Source: Metellina segmentata
Lineage: Eukaryota > Arthropoda > Arachnida > Araneae > Tetragnathidae
Direction of reading: 5' to 3'
Assembly (NCBI GenBank): GCA_947359465.1
Contig: OX375872.1
Location: 135,582,011 to 135,646,010 of the forward strand
Length of the DNA stretch: 64,000 nucleotides
The position numbers and the translations under genes are program-made. Below, piece by piece: positions 58,557 to 64,000 of the stretch (position 1 is its first letter; the number at the start of each line of letters is the position of its first letter). The notes beneath the pieces are model-generated. The model worked only from the letters and a program-made list of their open reading frames with translations, had not been told where the DNA came from and did not search any database.

Positions 58557-58787
58557 CGTGAATAGCCTCCGTTCCGTAGACAGGAATGTCGGGTTTTTTG
58601 ATGGGGAGCTTCGAGCGCTTTGAATGTGTAAGAGGTTGATGATCTATGAAAATGAATTTTTTTTATACTGTGCACCAAAAATTTTTCTTCTCCAAATAAA
58701 ATTTAAGAACTTAAAACCCCTGAAAAGGTGACAAAAAATAAAAAGGTGACATGTTAGGAGCCCTGCGTTTAACAAAGCAACCAGATA

Positions 58788-59125
58788 ACTTCTCCAAGTT
58801 ATGTAGTCACTGCATTCCATTTCAATACTAAATTCTAGTCTCCAGAGAAGGTAGCAATTTAATAAAAAAAGTCATTCTGTCCAAGTGTGTTTTATTTAAT
58901 TTTCATTACTAATAAACTTAGAACAAAATAACAATACTGATTTCAATCAGCAACAAGCCAAAAAATTCAACAGAAATTAGTGACAACTGAACAAACAAGG
59001 AATATGACTAACTATAAAAATTTGGTTAACAATAGAGTACATGCTGCCATCTATGAGCAAAAGTGAAACATTTACATATTGCCCTTTGAACATTATGTAC
59101 AATTTCAGTAAAAAACTAAAAATGT
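58788..59125. repeat. direct repeat of about 310 bp (right copy)
   Basis: The partner of 52566-52873. It begins CTTCTCCAAGTTATGTAGTC and ends near CAATTTCAGTAAAAAAC. It continues into unique DNA. Confidence 0.75.
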
Positions 59126-61077
59126 TTTCTGTATTCCACCTTGAAACTTTGTATATATAAGACTGATATCAACTGATAATTTATTATTTAAAATTTAATT
59201 GGATTAAATTCTTAGGTAAAATATTCTATCAAGTTGGCCCTGCTTAGTAAGCTTTCAATTAAAAAAAAAAAAAACAGTCTTGTAACAGATATATAACAAG
59301 ACACAAGTAGAATTTTTAGAAAATGCACATAAATTCAAAACTTCAAATTGTGTTAATTTGAGATATTAATGTTGAATTGACATATAATAACAAGTTAATT
59401 TTGAAAAAAAAATGTTAAATCTTCATTTATTAAATGAAACAGTGAAATAGATGTGCAAGAGAACATAAAAGTTATACCTGTGCAAAGTTAAAGAATGAAT
59501 ATGCGGGATACATATAGGTATTTAATGGGTCCAGCCTCTAATCTGGTACAGAAGCCTAAAGTGCAAATATGGTGTCTCATAATTAGCAATGGCAAGAAAA
59601 TCATGCAGTGTTCCTGAAGATTTAGCCAGTCATCCATAAGTTCTAAAAATGTAATGTTCCATTATATATAAAGTCAATATATGGGGAAACTAGATAGCAT
59701 GCAATAAATTAGTATAGAAAATTATTAATGTACTTTTTATTATATTCTAATTAAATAACTTTAAAAGGAGTATTGCAGCATAATTAAGTTCTAAGATAAA
59801 TGTCAAATTCACACCTGGGAAATTTAAATACTAGATAAGACTTGCATAAGCAGGAGTTTCAATTTTGTTAACCATTAGGAAACTGATATTTTTTTTTTTT
59901 TGACTGTAGAGATAGGCCTGATAAACCTTAACATTTAGATCCAGAAATTCTACATTTTCAGATTTCTGAGGAATGGTAGGATAAATATAACTGTAAACTA
60001 CAAAATTCTGAAAATTAATACATGGCAACTCATCAACATATACATGAGAACATTAATCCTACATTTGATTTCATCAAAAATTAGAACAGTGATTTTTGTC
60101 TTAAAACAAAATTTTTTATGAGCAATTAACTTCCAAAATTAAAGCATGGGTTAATTCAACAGAATTCACTGATTAAAAAAAAAGCGGAAATTTTAATGAC
60201 ATAGAACTGAATCAATCTTTGATATCTAATGTAGAAACTCAAAAAGTAATTTTCTAATTTAGTACAACAGCTGTCATGCTATTTTCTACACAATTCATAT
60301 ACTACACAGTTCAAATAACCAAAAACCGTCACATGCAGAAAAAAATGAATTAAAAAAAAAGCAACAAAAACTTTAATGGAATGTATTTCTAAATCCTCCT
60401 ACATAAAATTTGCATTGAAATAAAGAAAATATATAATACAAAAGAAGTTTATATCTCACTTACTACTTACGTAAAAAGTACTCGTATACGTTACATATTT
60501 TAAGCATATTACAATTATTTCATCTTTTCCATTTCAACTTAGTTCTGGGTGTTTTTTTTTATAACTTAATAAGACATGTCCGATTTTTGAGGAAGCGACG
60601 ATAAAAAAAATTGAAAAAGGAAAAGAATGAAATAAGAAATCAGTTTCGACATGGTGCACAAAATAAAAAAATAGTCCTAATGCACAATTTCTAAAACACT
60701 AAAATACTGGTAACTGACGATCGCTGCAGTAGATACAAAAAGGAAAAATCCGAGAATCGCCGTTAAAAGTTGAACACGTGGAATGCGTAAACACATTTAT
60801 TTACTCTCATTGGTGCAAAAATAATTTGCACTTATACATACACAGCAGCATAAGAAAGTCAAACAACATTTTAGCTTCATGTACAAAATAGGTAAATCAT
60901 TCTAATTATGTTTTTCAAAACTGAAATTACGAATATAAATCAGAGCAAATAATCGGCAGAAAAATCCCACTAATCTAAAACATGTTCATATTGATCTATC
61001 TTGATTTAAAAAAAAAATTTTAGTGCCATCCGTAAATTCTACAGAATTTCCTGAGACAAGAAGAAAAATTTTCTTAC
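59126..61077. other. unassigned AT-rich DNA, possible intron
   Basis: No repeat or coding exon was recognised. If the first exon proposed at 61078-61260 is real, this is the start of its intron on the minus strand. Confidence 0.35.
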
Positions 61078-61260
61078 CAATGGGGAAAACAAGTTGCTAT
61101 CGATCAGAACGGGAATGCACCAAGATTTGAGTATTTTGACTCGAACGAATTTGTTATTTCACAATTTAATAACATGGTTCAACTAACGCTCGACAAAACA
61201 AAAAAAAATGGCGCGGTTAAACAACAAACAAAATACCGCCAGCGCCAGCTTTCCCGTTTT
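61078..61260 (-). other. candidate non-coding first exon and promoter of a host gene
   Basis: On the minus strand the stretch ends at a strong donor, CCATTG|GTAAGAAAA. It contains one short upstream-type frame (ATG at about plus 61183, 23 codons). It starts in a locally GC/CpG-richer block (plus 61205-61290: GGCGCGG, ACCGCCAGCGCCAGC, GCTCGTCGATTCC). This is the composition of a promoter plus 5' UTR. No downstream coding exon was identified in the window. Confidence 0.3.
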
Positions 61261-61471
61261 AGCTCGTCGATTCCATTATCTGGCTTGGGGAGGAAGATGC
61301 AGCATGATGGACAAGGTCACGTGCAAGGACAGCAACAGAGATAAACTGTTAATAAGATAGCAGTAAAAATAACACCGTTGTTACACATTCACAGGATCGC
61401 TATATTTAACTTGTGCTGCCATCTATTGGGAATCTACTAAAGAAATCTGCATAATATATAAAACTAGCCAC

Positions 61472-61667
61472 TGTTTCAGTCTCTTGTGGTTGTGTCAATT
61501 ATTCAGCAAGTTTCATAATCGTATTAAAATGAAAGCCACAATTCACAAACATAACTTTATTGAACAAAGCCTAACGTGCTCTCTTGGTTATCTATATAAA
61601 AACTGTACTTATCAAATATCTATAGAACAATCACTTTTACAGTTATGGTTACAGTTAACACATCACA
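61472..61667 (-). repeat. candidate 3' LTR of the second Ty3/gypsy element
   Basis: On the minus strand it begins TGTGATGTGTTAACTG just after the purine tract AAAAAGGAGGA (plus 61668-61678) and can end ...GAGACTGAAACA, giving TG...CA. AATAAA is at about plus 61555. The flank (CTAGCCAC at 61464) equals the Hel-A 3' end, so it may have inserted into a Hel-A tail. The 5' LTR is outside the window. Confidence 0.45.
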
Positions 61668-61733
61668 TCCTCCTTTTTAACTTGTATAGTAAATAATAAT
61701 ACATATAAAACACTTCATAAAATCAAGAAGCAA

Positions 61734-64000
61734 TCAATAACATATATAATCACTTAAATACCTGGATCGTCTTATAGTACGACCTGATTGGCGAGCATGA
61801 GTATTGGATAGCGGCGCAGTACTCGTATCAATAAATGTTTCTTTATTATCTGGAAGATTATCGGGAATATTATTGTAAAATGGATGGGAGGTCTTGGATA
61901 ACCTTAAAAACTTTCTGTTTCTCACTAAGACTCTTCCAAAGTTTGTTCTAATCTTATATGACCTTGGGTTATTGGTTAAAGACAAAACAGTAGCGGGTTC
62001 TCATAATTTAGTTTTTACGTTCTGAACAGTGATTTTGTCTCCAGGCTGAAGTTCTTTCAAATTCTTACTGGATCTATCGTAATAGTGCTTCTGGTTTGTT
62101 GCATTCTCAACAATTTTATATCGACATCTTTAAAGAGTTCAGGGTTAAGAAGTTTATTACTAATAGGCAACTTGGTTCGTAATCGTCTATTAAACATTAA
62201 CTGGGCTGGTGATAATCCTAATCCAGAAATGGGTGTATTACGATATTCTAATAATCCTACTGAAGGTCTACGATTATCCTCGAAAGCTTTCTTAAAAATT
62301 GCTTTGGTTATCCCAACTGCCTTCTCAACCATCCCATTACTTTGGGGATAATTAGGACTAGTGAATATAATTTCAATATCCCATCCCTTTCCAAAATTTT
62401 TAAATTCATAGCTGTTAAAGGGAACATTGTCACAAACAATAATTTCTGGAATTCCAAATTTGGAAAATATATCCTCTAACTTTAGAATGATTTCTGTAGT
62501 AGTCTTATTTCAAATAGGTACCGATTCAATCCACTTTGAGTAATAATCAATTAATACTAGATAGTCACTGTTATTAAAATACATTAAATCTACTCCGACT
62601 CTCTCAAACGGACGGTTTGGTACATCATGCGGGACAAGAGGTTCTTTACATAGTGATTTTTGAAAATTTTCACACACATTACACTTAGAAATGATATTTT
62701 CAATGTCTTGATTAATTCCTGGCCAGTACATTAATTCCCTGGCTCTATTTTTACACTTCTGAATACCCAGATGAGCTTCATGTATCAACATTAACATATC
62801 TTGTCTAAGAACATTTGGAATGACAATTTTGTCGTTTAAAAATACTAGTCCATCAACACAGACAATATAATTTTTCAATTTGTAGTAATGCCTCAAGGTG
62901 TTGGGTACATTTTTCTTTTCAGGCCATCCAATTTTAAAGTATTTACATATTAACTTTAAATCATTATCTTCCTCGTTTGCTTTCTGAAATTGCTTAAATT
63001 TGTTCTCACTCATTGGCAAGAGTCTAGATACAGAATGAACCATGTTCATCATTTCTGGGTCATCTTTGCTTTCCTCTTTAATATATGCTCTTGACAAAGT
63101 GTCGGCAGTATACATTTGGCTTTCTGGCAAATATTTTACAGTAAAATCATATTTTAATAGTTTGAGAAACATTCTTTGTAAACGAGAAGAAATTTTACTT
63201 ATTGGCTTATGGACTATGGAAGTCAAGGGTTTATGATCACTTTCAACTACAACCTTATGACCATAGACCAAATTGTGATATTTTTGAAAAGCAAAGACAA
63301 TTGCCAGCAACTCCTTTTCAATTTGGGCATAGTTCTTTTCAGCTTCTATTAAGCTCCTAGATGCAAATGCAACTGGATTACCCTCGTGTAACAAACATGC
63401 TCCTAGACCATCTTTAGAACTATCACACTGGATAGTAATAGGCAAGACGTCATTAAATACTTTTAGAACTGGTGTTGAACTAATTAACTTTTTAATACTC
63501 TCAAAACTTTTATCCTGTTCATGACTCCATTAAAATTCAACATCATTTTTTAACAATTCTCTTAAAGGAGCAGTAACAGCAGAGACATTGGGTACAAATT
63601 TAGATAGAAAATTAACCATGCCTAGTAACCTTTTAATATCGCCCTTACACAGAGGTTGTTCTAGTTCAGTAATGGCTCTAACATGACTTGGATCAGCTTG
63701 TATACCCATCTTAGATACTAAGAAACCCATATATTTTACTTCAGGGACCCTGAACTGAAATTTATCACGTTTGAACTTTACATTATTTGTTTTGGCTCTC
63801 TCCAGAACCTCTATCAAAATTCTGTCATGGTTTTTTTCATCTTTACCTGCTATGATGAGATCGTCAAAATAAATTTCTACTCCATTAATATCACCAAATA
63901 ATTTCTGATTCTTTTTCTGAAAGACCTCGGGAGCAGAACAAATTCCAAAAGGTAGCCTGTTAAACTTATATCTACCAAAGGGAGAATTAAATGTACACAA
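61734..64000 (-). pseudogene. pol of a canonical Ty3/gypsy element (partial, broken)
   Basis: Read on the minus strand from the window edge: RT with FGICSAPEVFQ and active-site YFDDLII (frame 63530-64000); RNase H with IQCDSSKDGLGACL, EKNYAQIEKELLAI and VVESDHKPL; then integrase with its HHCC zinc domain (HEAHLGIQKCKNR, CNVCENFQ). The integrase catalytic region shows D (GVDLMYF), D (VCDNVPF) and E (PQSNGMVEKAVG), and the C-terminal part has LKELQPGD-type sequence and FGRVLVRNRKFL. Order is RT, RNase H, integrase, unlike the element at 35.7-42.6 kb. In-frame stops at about 63530, 62510 and 61997, plus a frame change near 62100, make it non-functional. N-terminal RT, protease and gag lie outside. 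Confidence 0.88.

Larger units (their letters stand above)
52874..58765 (-). mobile_element. hAT-6 copy 3 (contains Hel-B and hAT-6 copy 4)
   Basis: The left end CAAGGCTCCTAACAGG and right end TGTTAGGAGCCCTG have flanks TGTTTA (52868-52873) and CGTTTA (58766-58771), five of six identical. Removing the nested Hel-B (53584-53951) and copy 4 (55419-58556) leaves about 2.4 kb that is collinear with copy 1. Confidence 0.8.

Overview
This is an AT-rich animal nuclear window, with long stretches of A/T runs, no operons and no dense reading frames. It consists almost entirely of transposable elements inserted into one another. The mix (Tc1, mariner, Tigger, several hAT families, Helitrons, a tRNA-SINE with a shared core, CR1/L2- and jockey-type LINE pieces, two Ty3/gypsy lineages) fits an arthropod, and a chelicerate such as a spider would be unsurprising. 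That is a guess from element style, not a proven identity.

Layout. 1-8.8 kb holds a Helitron-like family (Hel-A) broken up by a second Helitron (Hel-B), by an 8-bp-TSD hAT-like element (hAT-N1, which itself carries a candidate solo LTR) and by a second hAT remnant. A Tc1 remnant and a SINE fragment lie in the same stretch. 9.3-12.3 kb has another Hel-A piece, a Tc1 C-terminal scrap and a dead mariner. 13.4-20.9 kb holds what I think is the one host gene: two exons (13404-13522 and 20609-20864) that splice in phase into a predicted 124-residue single-pass membrane protein with an acidic tail. Its roughly 7.1-kb intron carries a Tc1 remnant, an element with inverted repeats of about 480 bp, and a MITE. 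22.7-25.6 kb is copy 1 of a hAT-like family whose duplications look 6 bp long. 26.9-33 kb has a MITE, SINE, Tigger and ZMYM1-like hAT remnants. 33.9-34.8 kb is a complete reverse Hel-A.

35.7-42.6 kb is a nearly intact Ty3/gypsy element with matched 372-bp LTRs and a 5-bp duplication. Its integrase lies before the reverse transcriptase, the order known from the Gmr1 lineage. 43.8-48 kb has a tandem duplication, head-to-head Hel-A copies and hAT copy 2. 50.6-52.2 kb has LINE pieces, followed by a tRNA-SINE. 52.6-59.1 kb is a nest: a direct repeat of about 310 bp flanks hAT copy 3, which holds a Hel-B and hAT copy 4. 61.1 kb looks like a GC-richer non-coding first exon on the minus strand. 61.5-64 kb is the 3' part of a second, canonical-order Ty3/gypsy element that runs off the right edge.

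Almost every transposase here is broken. The Gmr1-like element is the youngest-looking: its LTRs differ at about 5 of 372 positions and its pol frame is open for 1081 codons, but its gag/protease region carries three single-base frame changes. The most useful leads are the spliced small membrane-protein gene, the Gmr1-like element with its SCAN-like capsid region, and the hAT-like family with 6-bp duplications and a charged C-terminal extension.
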